Origin: an uncultured Cytophagales bacterium
GTDB lineage: Bacteria; Bacteroidota; Bacteroidia; Cytophagales; UBA9547
Direction: 5' to 3'
Assembly: GCA_945957555.1 (NCBI GenBank)
Contig: CAMFLX010000025.1
Location: 1 to 40,317 of the forward strand
DNA length: 40,317 bases
The notes under the pieces are model-generated. The model was given only the letters and a program-made list of their open reading frames with translations. It was not told the origin of the DNA and ran no database searches. The position numbers were made by a program, and so were the translations under genes. Positions 24,716 through 33,140 of this stretch are shown one piece after another. How positions within the stretch are numbered: the first letter of the stretch is position 1; each line of letters starts with the position of its first letter.

Positions 24716-25969
24716 ATGTCAGTTGTATCTATGGACATTGCCAACCAGTATGGTTATGTGTCGAACGGCAAGGTGTACTTAAAAGCTTATTTAAATTTCC
24801 CAGACAGAGAAATAGGTGAAATCAAAGAAAGCGAGGAAACATCTCTCAATTATTTTGTAAACAGGTTTAGTTTAGTCGAATCTAAGGTGGCAAACCTTAT
24901 CGAGGCGATCGAGAAATCGGAAAACAAGGGATCATACCTCATGAAACTTTTGCACATGAAAAAATATGTGTCAGAGTTTGATGGCTTGGGTGATTTTAAA
25001 CCATTACACAAGAAGTTGGATGAAGCGGAAGCTTATCTTAACGGCTTAATTGAAGTAAATAGAGAGAAAAATCTAAATACTAAGAAGGAGCTAATTGCAG
25101 AGTTAGAGGCTGTTAAAGACAGCTTAGAATGGAAAGAAGCCAGCATTAGGGTTAAGGAGATTCGTGATAGATGGATCAAGACTGGTGCTGTAGCTAAAGA
25201 ATTTGAAGAAGAGCAAGAGACTCAGTTTAATGAGTTGATCAATTACTTCTACGAGAGAAGAAGGAAATTCTTCGAAGACAGAGAAGTTTTATTTGAGGCT
25301 AGGCTCATTAAATACAAGGAGATCATAGAGAAACTTAGAGTTTTGAATGAGACGCTTTCAGAGGCTAATTCTTCCACACTAAAACCGTTAGTTGATGAAT
25401 GGAAGAAAGTTGGTGTTGTTCCAAGTCACAAAGGAATGGATCTTTTTGTTGAGTATAAAGCTATCAAGAAGGAGATCAATGAAAAATCAAAAGCATTTAA
25501 GAAAAGGCCAAAAGCTGATATCAGTCAGTGGTATAAATGTTGTGAATATGCAGAAGCATTAGCATTTGATCACCCTGCAACTACTGAATTCAAACTTAAG
25601 AAACTTCAGGAGGCTTGGAAAAAGCTAGGTGCTCCTCCAACACCTAGAAAAGTTGAGTTACAAGAGCGATTCAAACAAGCTTGTGAGAAAGTTAATGAAT
25701 ATGGCCATTTGTATGCTTCTATTCTAAGAAGGTTCCCTAACTTTGATGAAAAGCCTGAAGTTGAAAAATACAAGATCCAGATTTCACAAATGAGATATTT
25801 GTTGGGAAGAGATCAAGAAGAGTATAGGAAAGTTCAGGTTGAAAATGGGGGTTTTGGAAGAGTTACCGATAAAGCAATGTTGTCCAAGATTAACATGTTG
25901 AAGCGTAGAGTATATATGAAAGGTATAGTTCTTAAAGAACTTGAAAGAGAACTTCAGGAGATTACCTAG
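24716..25969 (+). CDS. DUF349 domain protein
   Basis: A 417-residue, highly helical and charged protein. It has repeated three-helix DUF349 units, each marked by a tryptophan-lysine turn: DRWIKTGAV near residue 150, EWKKVGVVPSHKG near 230, AWKKLGAPPTPRK near 300. A further, less conserved unit lies N-terminal. DUF349 repeats are thought to bind nucleic acid or ribosome-related partners, but no enzyme activity is established, so the role stays open. No signal peptide or membrane segment. It has its own strong promoter and shares a bidirectional terminator with hemB. Confidence 0.9.
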   Translation: MSVVSMDIANQYGYVSNGKVYLKAYLNFPDREIGEIKESEETSLNYFVNRFSLVESKVANLIEAIEKSENKGSYLMKLLHMKKYVSEFDGLGDFKPLHKKLDEAEAYLNGLIEVNREKNLNTKKELIAELEAVKDSLEWKEASIRVKEIRDRWIKTGAVAKEFEEEQETQFNELINYFYERRRKFFEDREVLFEARLIKYKEIIEKLRVLNETLSEANSSTLKPLVDEWKKVGVVPSHKGMDLFVEYKAIKKEINEKSKAFKKRPKADISQWYKCCEYAEALAFDHPATTEFKLKKLQEAWKKLGAPPTPRKVELQERFKQACEKVNEYGHLYASILRRFPNFDEKPEVEKYKIQISQMRYLLGRDQEEYRKVQVENGGFGRVTDKAMLSKINMLKRRVYMKGIVLKELERELQEIT

Positions 25970-25992
25970 TAATAATATAATCACAAGGTAAT

Positions 25993-26025
25993 AAAAAGGG
26001 TTCGTACTTGTACGAACCCTTTTTT
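25993..26025. terminator. Bidirectional terminator between DUF349 and hemB
   Basis: A near-perfect hairpin: AAAAAGGGTTCGTAC (25993-26007) with GTACGAACCCTTTTT (26010-26024). It has A- and T-runs on its two sides and serves both convergent genes. Confidence 0.9.
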
Positions 26026-26034
26026 ATTACCAAT

Positions 26035-27024
26035 TTAATAGACAATGCCATTGTGGATATCTTCCGCATACTCTTTGGCAAAGTATGTGAGGATTATTTT
26101 TGCACCTGCACGCTTTATGCTGAGTAGGCTTTCATGCATTGCCTTTTTGCCGTCTAACCACCCGTTTTGTGAAGCGGCTTTGATCATGGCATATTCACCA
26201 CTCACATTATAAGCAGCTATGGGCAAGTTAAAGTTTTCGTTCATTACATGAATAATATCCAAATAGGAGAGGGCTGGTTTTACCATTAGGAAATCGGCAC
26301 CTTCAAGTTCATCTAATGTACCTTCTATGATCGCCTCTCTTTTGTTAGCGGGATTCATTTGGTACGTTTTTTTATCTCCAAATTTGGGCGCTGACTCTAG
26401 CGCATCCCTGAATGGACCATAGAATGCACTTGCATACTTTGCGCAATAAGACATGATAGATACATCCGTAAGGCCTTGGTCGTCTAGTGCTTCCCTGATG
26501 TATCCTATCCTTCCGTCCATCATGTCTGAGGGGCCTAATATGTCGGCACCAGCCTCGGCTTGTGCAAGAGACATTTTGGCAAGAATTTCAAGAGTTTTGT
26601 CATTAAGTATTTTGCCATTTTCTACATAGCCATCATGTCCATCCGAGCTATATGGATCCATAGCGACATCCGTCATAATGCAGATATCTGGGAACTCTTT
26701 TTTGATAATCTTAATTGCATTAAGGTAAAGTCCTTTTGTATTGTAACTTTCAGTGGCAAATTTATCCTTCAGCCTATCTTCGATAGCCGGAAATATACAG
26801 AAGGTTGAAATGCCTAATGATTTGCAATATTCTATTTCTTTTAATAGTAGGTCTAAGCTCAGTCTGTCGATACCTGGCATTGATTTGATAGGTTCTCGTT
26901 TGCGAGTGCCGCTGATCAAAAATACAGGAAATATGAAATTATTCACTTGGAGATACGTTTCTTGAGAGAGAGCTCTTATTGCGGCTGTTTTTCTGTTCCT
27001 TCTAGGACGATTACTTGTAAACAT
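26035..27024 (-). CDS. hemB: Delta-aminolevulinic acid dehydratase (porphobilinogen synthase)
   Basis: This enzyme condenses two 5-aminolevulinates to porphobilinogen, the first common step of heme and siroheme synthesis. The start at ATG 27024 (329 aa) is chosen because a TACATTTG promoter element lies 4 bp upstream, inside the longer reading from 27072. The active-site lysines are in SYCAKYASAFYGPF (Lys196) and MVKPALSYLDI (Lys249). The metal loop reads DVAMDPYSSDGHDG (119-132) without the cysteines of zinc-type enzymes, so it belongs to the magnesium-responsive class. The precorrin-2 dehydrogenase at 10.7 kb lies downstream in the same tetrapyrrole pathway. Confidence 0.96.
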   Translation of the reverse strand: MFTSNRPRRNRKTAAIRALSQETYLQVNNFIFPVFLISGTRKREPIKSMPGIDRLSLDLLLKEIEYCKSLGISTFCIFPAIEDRLKDKFATESYNTKGLYLNAIKIIKKEFPDICIMTDVAMDPYSSDGHDGYVENGKILNDKTLEILAKMSLAQAEAGADILGPSDMMDGRIGYIREALDDQGLTDVSIMSYCAKYASAFYGPFRDALESAPKFGDKKTYQMNPANKREAIIEGTLDELEGADFLMVKPALSYLDIIHVMNENFNLPIAAYNVSGEYAMIKAASQNGWLDGKKAMHESLLSIKRAGAKIILTYFAKEYAEDIHNGIVY

Positions 27025-27028
27025 ATTA

Positions 27029-27036
27029 CAAATGTA
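27029..27036 (-). promoter_or_regulatory. -7 element of hemB
   Basis: TACATTTG on the minus strand matches TAnnTTTG and ends 4 bp before the ATG. Transcripts should be leaderless or nearly so. The upstream half of the promoter abuts the T-run of the metK terminator. Confidence 0.5.
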
Positions 27037-27053
27037 ATTTATATTTCTTATCG

Positions 27054-27083
27054 AAAAAAAAGGCTGTTTCAAACAGCCTTTTT
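27054..27083 (-). terminator. Intrinsic terminator after metK
   Basis: On the minus strand, AAAAAGGCTGTTT and its complement form a hairpin (core GGCTGTT/AACAGCC, loop 3 nt) followed by eight Ts. It starts 6 bp after the metK stop. Confidence 0.88.
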
Positions 27084-27088
27084 AAATG

Positions 27089-28420
27089 TTATTTTATATC
27101 AAATTGTTTTTTGAGATTATCCACCCAATTAGCTTTTTCCCAAGGGAAGAATGTGAATTTGTCTTTGGACTCTTTTCTTACCTCTTTTGTTTTCTTATCT
27201 TCTTTTTCAATTTTAACGTAGTTTGTAATTACTTTTTCTTCATAACTAGCTCTGCCTACGTGTCCATATGCAGCTGTTGGAGAATAAATCGGTGATTTGA
27301 GTTCAAACCTGTCTATGATTTGTTTAGGTTTAAACTCTTTTTTATAAAGCTTTACTATTTTGTCAGAGATTTGACCATCAGTCATCTTAACTTTAGCAGT
27401 GCCGTAGGTGTTAACGTTGATTGACACTGGCTCTGCTACACCGATAGCATATGATACTTGTACTAAGGCTTTTTCTGAAACCCCAGCTAATACCAAGTTC
27501 TTTGCCAAGTGTCTAGCTGCATAAGCTGCTGAACGGTCTACCTTCGATGGGTCTTTGCCTGAAAATGCACCGCCTCCGTGTGCGCCAGCACCTCCATATG
27601 TGTCTACGATGATTTTACGTCCTGTTAATCCTGTATCTCCGTGTGGCCCACCAATAATAAATTTTCCAGTAGGATTAATATGGTATTTGATCTGGTCGTT
27701 GAATAGGTTTTTTACCTTTGTTGGGAGTTTCGCTTTTACTGCAGGAATCAATATAGCCTTAATATCGGCTGCAATTTTTTCTTGCATAGTATTTTCTGCG
27801 GCTTTTTTGTCTTTATCTTTTTCTGAAGTTGGTTTTACAAACTCATCATGTTGTGTTGATACAACTATTGTGTCAATTCTAATGGGTTGATTTTTGTCGT
27901 TGTATTCAACTGTGACTTGTGATTTCGCATCAGGTCTAAGATATTTCATCTTTTTACCTTCTTTTCTTATCCTAGCGAGTTCACCCACAAGTAAGTGTGA
28001 TATTTCTAGAGACAGTGGCATTAGGTTTTCTGTTTCATTAGTTGCATAACCAAACATCATGCCTTGATCCCCTGCTCCTTGTTCTTTCTCTTTACCCTCG
28101 TCAACACCTTGGGCAATATCTGGAGACTGAGAATGGAGTGCATTAATGACTGCGCATGATTTAGCGGAGAACATGAGTTCGTCTGAATTGTATCCGATAT
28201 CTTCTATTTTCTTTCTTACAATCTCTTGGATATCGACCTTGGCGTTGGTAGTGATTTCTCCTGCTACAACAACCAATCCAGTTGTAACTAATGTTTCACA
28301 AGCTACTCTTGAGTGTGGGTCTTGCGCAAGCATTGCGTCAAGTATAGCATCTGAAATTTGGTCAGCTACTTTGTCTGGATGTCCTTCAGATACCGATTCT
28401 GATGTGAATAAATAAGGCAT
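27089..28420 (-). CDS. metK: S-adenosylmethionine synthetase
   Basis: This cytosolic enzyme makes S-adenosylmethionine from methionine and ATP. The N-terminal [20 protein letters not shown] motif and the P-loop-like [20 protein letters not shown] are intact. [22 protein letters not shown] follows. At 443 residues it is longer than E. coli MetK (about 384). The extra length includes a charged insert near residues 195-225 ([16 protein letters not shown]) and a lysine-rich C-terminal extension ([13 protein letters not shown]), as I recall from Bacteroidota MetK. Single-gene unit ending at the terminator just downstream. Confidence 0.97.
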   Translation of the reverse strand: MPYLFTSESVSEGHPDKVADQISDAILDAMLAQDPHSRVACETLVTTGLVVVAGEITTNAKVDIQEIVRKKIEDIGYNSDELMFSAKSCAVINALHSQSPDIAQGVDEGKEKEQGAGDQGMMFGYATNETENLMPLSLEISHLLVGELARIRKEGKKMKYLRPDAKSQVTVEYNDKNQPIRIDTIVVSTQHDEFVKPTSEKDKDKKAAENTMQEKIAADIKAILIPAVKAKLPTKVKNLFNDQIKYHINPTGKFIIGGPHGDTGLTGRKIIVDTYGGAGAHGGGAFSGKDPSKVDRSAAYAARHLAKNLVLAGVSEKALVQVSYAIGVAEPVSINVNTYGTAKVKMTDGQISDKIVKLYKKEFKPKQIIDRFELKSPIYSPTAAYGHVGRASYEEKVITNYVKIEKEDKKTKEVRKESKDKFTFFPWEKANWVDNLKKQFDIK

Positions 28421-28596
28421 ACTCTTTGTTTTATTATTATATAACCGATGTAAAATTATGTATTCTCTTCAATATTTGAAAGTAAATAGCTATATGCTGG
28501 CGTAAAAAAAAATATTCTATTGATTATCGTTTTGTTGAGGAATTTTATTCGGTAAAAATACTAGTCGAGGACTTTTACTAGGCTGATTTGTTGTTT

Positions 28597-28622
28597 AAAA
28601 AAAAGAGGCTATTGCCTCTTTT
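28597..28622 (-). terminator. Intrinsic terminator after the TerC gene
   Basis: Minus-strand hairpin AAAAGAGGC/GCCTCTTTT with a 4-nt loop and eight Ts, located 13 bp after the stop at 28635. Confidence 0.88.
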
Positions 28623-28634
28623 AAATATTTTAAA

Positions 28635-29438
28635 TTATGTGGTTTCTGTTTTCCGTTCATTATGTTTTTTCTGCACTCGTCGCATTAGCATATTAAGCAT
28701 CTCTACAGTAAGTGCGAAACCTAGTCCAAAATAGATCATATTTTTATCTAAATCTATGTGAAACGCATCTAAGATAAGTTTTACACTCACAACGACTAGG
28801 AAACACAATGCTAGCATCCTTATTGTTGGTTGTTTATTGACAAAGTCACTAATAGGGCCAGAGAATGCAAGCATAATGGCAACAGAAACTATAACTGCAG
28901 CCACCATTATAGCTGGTTTGTCTTCAGCTAGTGATACTGCTGCTAGGATCGAATCTATTGAAAATACGATGTCAATAAAAATGATTTGAATGATTGCAGC
29001 AGGTATACTGATTACTTTGGATTCTTGAGGTTCATTCTCGTCAAGTTCTTCGCTTATATGGTAACTCTCTATGATCTCTGAAATACTTTTAAATAGCAAA
29101 AATGCTCCACCTAATATGAGTATAAGAGTTTCTCCTGTTACATGAAATCCAGGATTTGCTACAGTGCCATTTCCTCCAATAATAAATAGGGCGTTATCAT
29201 TGAAACTTTTTAAGAATGTAATACCTAATAGTAATAGGATCCTGAAAAACAGAGCGAGTGTTAAACCGATGATCCGAGCTCGAGGTTGATTTTCCTTAGG
29301 TAGCTTACCTGTGATGATAGAGACAAATATTACATTGTCTATACCAAGCACAATTTCAGCTAAAATAAGCGTGAGTAATGTCACCACACTATCAGCAGAC
29401 AGCAAAGAACTTCCTTGTATAGACGTTAAAATTGGCAT
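28635..29438 (-). CDS. TerC-family integral membrane protein
   Basis: A 267-residue inner-membrane protein with about seven helices. The two TerC signatures LAEIVLGIDNVIF (near residue 27-39) and FIDIVFSIDSILAA (near 153-166) are present, with acidic residues likely to bind metal. A charged cytosolic loop (ISEELDENEPQES) separates the halves. Related proteins are linked to manganese export and, in other genomes, tellurite resistance; which applies here is not readable. No other ter gene is nearby, which favours a housekeeping metal-ion role. It has a consensus promoter and its own terminator. Confidence 0.92.
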   Translation of the reverse strand: MPILTSIQGSSLLSADSVVTLLTLILAEIVLGIDNVIFVSIITGKLPKENQPRARIIGLTLALFFRILLLLGITFLKSFNDNALFIIGGNGTVANPGFHVTGETLILILGGAFLLFKSISEIIESYHISEELDENEPQESKVISIPAAIIQIIFIDIVFSIDSILAAVSLAEDKPAIMVAAVIVSVAIMLAFSGPISDFVNKQPTIRMLALCFLVVVSVKLILDAFHIDLDKNMIYFGLGFALTVEMLNMLMRRVQKKHNERKTETT

Positions 29439-29445
29439 AAGTCCA

Positions 29446-29476
29446 CAAATATAAAATGAAAGTATAAAATGACAAA
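29446..29476 (-). promoter_or_regulatory. Consensus promoter of the TerC gene
   Basis: TTTG (29476-29473) and TATATTTG (29453-29446) are separated by exactly 19 bp on the minus strand. The -7 box ends 7 bp before ATG 29438, so the leader is at most a few bases. Confidence 0.65.
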
Positions 29477-29599
29477 TATTTTTGAACTATAAATTATTTA
29501 TAAGATTTCATTGTGGTGTGGTACATTAGGTGAAAAGTTCTTTTGGGACTCAATAGTGACTGATTTGGATCGTTTTTCATTTTGTTGATATTTAAAAAA

Positions 29600-32206
29600 T
29601 TATTTACCAATTAATATGTACGGTGCCCAGAAATAAGGGTTTGCACTTTCTTTGTTTTTTAGTAGTTTTATTTTACTTTTTTGTAATGATATGGCCATAT
29701 TTTCGTGAGACAGAGGTAGTGAAGTAAAAAAGAACTTCGTGATGTCTTGAGAATATGTATCTGAAACGTTCCAAAGGGATAAGATCATGGTCTGTACCCC
29801 AGAAAAAATAAGTGCTCTAGAGAGCCCCATGATGCCCTCCCCTTTAATGATTTTGCCGAGTCCAGTTTGGCAACAAGGCAAGAGAAGGAGCCTTGTGTCT
29901 ATGTTGAGGTTGTAGATTTCATTGGCATATAGATTGCCATCTTCTTTTTTGTCTGAATTTAGAAATATTTCAGATTTTTCTGGACTCATTTCGTCTACTA
30001 TACCATGTGAGGAAATCATGACATACTTAAATTTTTTGTTAAGCAAGTGCTTTAGGTTTCCTTCAGTGGCATCGGAAAAAAGTAACTTCTGTGTTTCATT
30101 TTTTTGTGATGTTAATATACTGTCGATATTGTAAATTTCTTTTTCCGCCCCTGGTAATGACACTAAACCGTTTTGGTAATTAACAGGACTACATAAGAGT
30201 GCATTGTTAGGGTATGTTTTTGCTTCGTTGAATTGTAGTAAGAATAAATTACTTGAATAATAATAGGATATCGCATGATGTCTTATTATATAATTGATTC
30301 TAACAAAGGAAGTAGTATCTTTTTTAGTATCTTTTTGGGTCAGAATTTCAAAAGGAATATTGCCGAGTTTGGGGTCTGGTATGATGATGAGTTGTGCATT
30401 CTTTTTAATCTTGAAATTAAATATTTTGTCGTTAAGATAATTGATCGATTTGATAAGTAACTTTGAATCATTATAGTTTACAGCATTTCTTAAGGAAATC
30501 AATCGCTTCTCAAATAGTTCGTCTTTAGGAGTAATAATAGCCTCTGTTTTGTATTTACTTATTATAAAGCAAATAATATTAGGATTAATGTCAGATATGT
30601 GATAATTGATAAGAATTTGATCCGCGCTTAGTTTTGTCTGAAGTTCTTTTGTCTTAATTGTTGAATTTTGATATTTTAGTTCAAAATATTTGGGATAGGT
30701 CTTCTCAATTAACTTTAGTAATAGTGCGTTCCTATTGTATAGTGTTACTAATTCATGGTTTGCGTTAGGAATTTGAGATTTATTGAGTTCATAGAACGAT
30801 ATCATTGACTTTAGTTCTATTTCTTTGTTGAGTATAGAGTCGGGAATGCCGGCAAACTTTTTTGATTTTGAATCGTTAATAGCGTCCAATAGTACACTGG
30901 ACTTGCGTTTCTCTGTGAAATTATAAGCAATTTCAAAGTAATGCTCCTTATTAGTTCCAAAATCATAAATTTTCAAAGCAGTTATTATAGCATTATCATA
31001 AAGTTGGGTTGTTGCCTTGTTTAGTGCAATTTTGTCATTTTCTAGTTTGGTGTTTTTTCTTATTTCATAAAGGATGCTGTCGGCTATTTGATAGACTTTT
31101 AATGCATTTTTAAGACGTTTAAGTTTAGGATTTTTGTGATAGTATATTGCTTCATTAAGTTCTGCTTCTAATATCATACTTTCTACGAAGAGTCGTTTAT
31201 TAATGATATTATTGAATTTTTGAAACAGCAAACAATTTTGAACTGCTTTTTCACCGAAAGCGGTGGTGTTGTTCTCATATGCAGAGCATAGGTGTTTTTC
31301 CGCTTCAACATATTTTTTTTGATGGATATAATAGCTTGCGAGTAGATTATCACTCGACGAAATTTCAGGATGTGGTTTTGTGTAGTATTTTTTTAAAATT
31401 GAATTACCTTTTAGTGCAAAATCGACGGATTTAATGAGATCTTTTTTCTCGGAATATAGCTGGGAAATGTTGTTTAAGACATAAGCTTGTATAGGTGTAT
31501 TATTAAAATTGTTATCAATAAATTGTAAGGAGGTTTCAAAGGTACTAAGGGCTTCATCAATTTTATTGGTTGTCTTATAGGCTAATGCCAGATTATTATT
31601 AAGCGATATTTTTGTGAGGTCGGTTTTTGTAAGTTTATAGCTATTTAAGCCCTCTAGGAAATAATTAATTGCTAAAGTGGGGCTGTTTTGTAAATAGACC
31701 AAGCCTAAGTTGTTGCATGACGATGCCCAAACTTTATGCTGTTTTGCATAATTGTTATGGTAATCTTTGAGTAGATGTTCCGCAAAACTAAAATTGTTTG
31801 TTAGCCAATAATTGATACCTAATGCCTTAATCACTGAATATTTTAAGTCTATTTCCTTAATGCTTTCAACATTAATTTCTGAAAGACTCTTTAGGGATTC
31901 ATCATAACGTCCAGTATATTGGTATATAAGTGAAATAAGTAACTTTTGAGTAATTTCGTTTTTGATGGTACCTATAAGTTTTTCGGCGTCTGCAATTTTA
32001 CCTGTTTTCACATAAGCTTCTACAAGTAGTTCTTTAGCATTATTTTCTTCTGTATTTTTATTGAGTAAAACTATAGCGTCTTCAAACTCGCCCATTTGTA
32101 TTTTCTCAGATGCTTTCTCTATTGGATTATTGGTTTGTGCATTTAAAGATTGGATAATGAAGATTACCAGAAAAATTATTTTTGAGGTTTTAAAAAGTGT
32201 ATTCAT
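29600..32206 (-). CDS. Exported TPR-CHAT protein (putative caspase-like protease)
   Basis: This 868-residue protein has a signal peptide ending Leu-Asn-Ala before Gln24. A long array of TPR helices follows (about residues 28-430, with units such as MGEFEDAIVLLNK, TGRYDESLKSL and TNKIDEALSTFETSL). A C-terminal CHAT domain begins near 600. CHAT is a clan CD cysteine-protease fold related to caspases. The catalytic pair is visible: His734 in ISSHGIVDE and Cys779 in LLPCCQTGLG. GEGIMGLSRALIFSGVQTMILSLWNV follows, then the terminal FWAPYILIG typical of the domain. It is last in a three-gene operon, overlapping the preceding gene by 17 bp. Substrate and partner are unknown. Confidence 0.9.
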   Translation of the reverse strand: MNTLFKTSKIIFLVIFIIQSLNAQTNNPIEKASEKIQMGEFEDAIVLLNKNTEENNAKELLVEAYVKTGKIADAEKLIGTIKNEITQKLLISLIYQYTGRYDESLKSLSEINVESIKEIDLKYSVIKALGINYWLTNNFSFAEHLLKDYHNNYAKQHKVWASSCNNLGLVYLQNSPTLAINYFLEGLNSYKLTKTDLTKISLNNNLALAYKTTNKIDEALSTFETSLQFIDNNFNNTPIQAYVLNNISQLYSEKKDLIKSVDFALKGNSILKKYYTKPHPEISSSDNLLASYYIHQKKYVEAEKHLCSAYENNTTAFGEKAVQNCLLFQKFNNIINKRLFVESMILEAELNEAIYYHKNPKLKRLKNALKVYQIADSILYEIRKNTKLENDKIALNKATTQLYDNAIITALKIYDFGTNKEHYFEIAYNFTEKRKSSVLLDAINDSKSKKFAGIPDSILNKEIELKSMISFYELNKSQIPNANHELVTLYNRNALLLKLIEKTYPKYFELKYQNSTIKTKELQTKLSADQILINYHISDINPNIICFIISKYKTEAIITPKDELFEKRLISLRNAVNYNDSKLLIKSINYLNDKIFNFKIKKNAQLIIIPDPKLGNIPFEILTQKDTKKDTTSFVRINYIIRHHAISYYYSSNLFLLQFNEAKTYPNNALLCSPVNYQNGLVSLPGAEKEIYNIDSILTSQKNETQKLLFSDATEGNLKHLLNKKFKYVMISSHGIVDEMSPEKSEIFLNSDKKEDGNLYANEIYNLNIDTRLLLLPCCQTGLGKIIKGEGIMGLSRALIFSGVQTMILSLWNVSDTYSQDITKFFFTSLPLSHENMAISLQKSKIKLLKNKESANPYFWAPYILIGK

Positions 32207-33140
32207 AGCTTATTGAAGTTACCGCTAGTCTAGATAGTCCGTCAGCGTTATTTTTTCTTTTTACTACTCTTGTTCCTACCAATATCTTTATACATGAGTG
32301 TATTGTGATCTTGTAACCACCACCGATCAGAAGTGTCATTGCTAGGCCATTACTACCTTCAACAGTTTCGTATTTGTTCGATTTTGGGTTTAAAAATTCG
32401 TCTTTTTTTAATCTATATATTGGTAGTAGACCAATATAGGTATTCCATTTTGAAAATCGAAAATTCCTTTCAATTCTAAGCATGATATCATATCCTCTTT
32501 TAAGGGCGTTTGACCGAGGGTAAACATTTATCTTAGCGCTATCTGACGTTTTGTTCCAAGGAGCCCATGTGAATTTGTTTTCGTTATGAGTTAGTGGGCT
32601 TTGAAAACCAGTTGCTATGAGCCATTTGGTGCTGCTTATAGATAATCCTGCAATAACGTCGTAGGTTCCCAAGGTTGGTTGGTAATACATAGGCAATGGT
32701 TTACCATCTGATGAGCTTCGATTAGGTTGGCCCAGTGGTATTTTAAAGCCTAATGTTGTATTTAAACTCCATTTTCTGTTTGACATTATATTTGTTGTCC
32801 CGCTTAGGGATAAATCGCTTAAGCCCGTAACATTGGTGATATTGCCGATAGTGGTATTGATTGGTAATTTGATTTGAATGGTACTTTTGTTAGAAATTCC
32901 TATATTGGCATCAATGATTTGTGACAGAAAATAATCGTAAATTTTTGAATTATTAAATTTAAAGTCAGTAACTCCCGCATAGCTGGTATATTCGATTGTT
33001 CTGATTTTAAAATTTAATTTGTCACTAAATTTTTGGTTGGGTCTCATTGCGCCCATAGTACAAAAGCCAGCATCGCTACAACCTTGAGCCATGCATATTT
33101 TACCAATGATTAATAAACATATCAATGAAATTGTTTTCAT
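32190..33140 (-). CDS. Probable outer-membrane beta-barrel protein in the CHAT operon
   Basis: The 316-residue product has a signal peptide (MKTISLICLLIIGKICMAQ). The mature N-terminus is short and cysteine-containing (GCSDAGFCTMG). A run of amphipathic strands ends in a terminal phenylalanine (SYEYTF), as in outer-membrane barrels. The size fits about 12-14 strands, and strand pairs such as KWSLNTTLGFKIPLG and WNTYIGLLPIYRLKK are visible. The CSDAGFCT start recurs, as I recall, in unnamed Bacteroidota outer-membrane proteins. Its start overlaps the MFS stop by 4 bp (ATGA) and its stop overlaps the TPR-CHAT start by 17 bp. Tight coupling suggests a shared process across the envelope. A channel or anchor for the CHAT protein is a guess. 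Confidence 0.75.
   Translation of the reverse strand: MKTISLICLLIIGKICMAQGCSDAGFCTMGAMRPNQKFSDKLNFKIRTIEYTSYAGVTDFKFNNSKIYDYFLSQIIDANIGISNKSTIQIKLPINTTIGNITNVTGLSDLSLSGTTNIMSNRKWSLNTTLGFKIPLGQPNRSSSDGKPLPMYYQPTLGTYDVIAGLSISSTKWLIATGFQSPLTHNENKFTWAPWNKTSDSAKINVYPRSNALKRGYDIMLRIERNFRFSKWNTYIGLLPIYRLKKDEFLNPKSNKYETVEGSNGLAMTLLIGGGYKITIHSCIKILVGTRVVKRKNNADGLSRLAVTSISYEYTF

Noticed and set aside
28421-28596. SAM riboswitch upstream of metK
   Set aside because: The region before metK contains an imperfect pairing around 28552-28583 but none of the conserved SAM riboswitch core sequences that I could recognise, and it overlaps the space needed for the metK promoter.
28635-29438. Tellurite resistance operon
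   Set aside because: Only a TerC-family gene is present; no terA, B, D, E or Z genes lie nearby, so the resistance label would be an over-reading.
29600-32206. TPR-CHAT as a CRISPR-associated (type III-E, Craspase-like) protease
   Set aside because: The protein has a signal peptide and there are no cas genes or CRISPR repeats in the window, so an antiviral CRISPR role is not supported.
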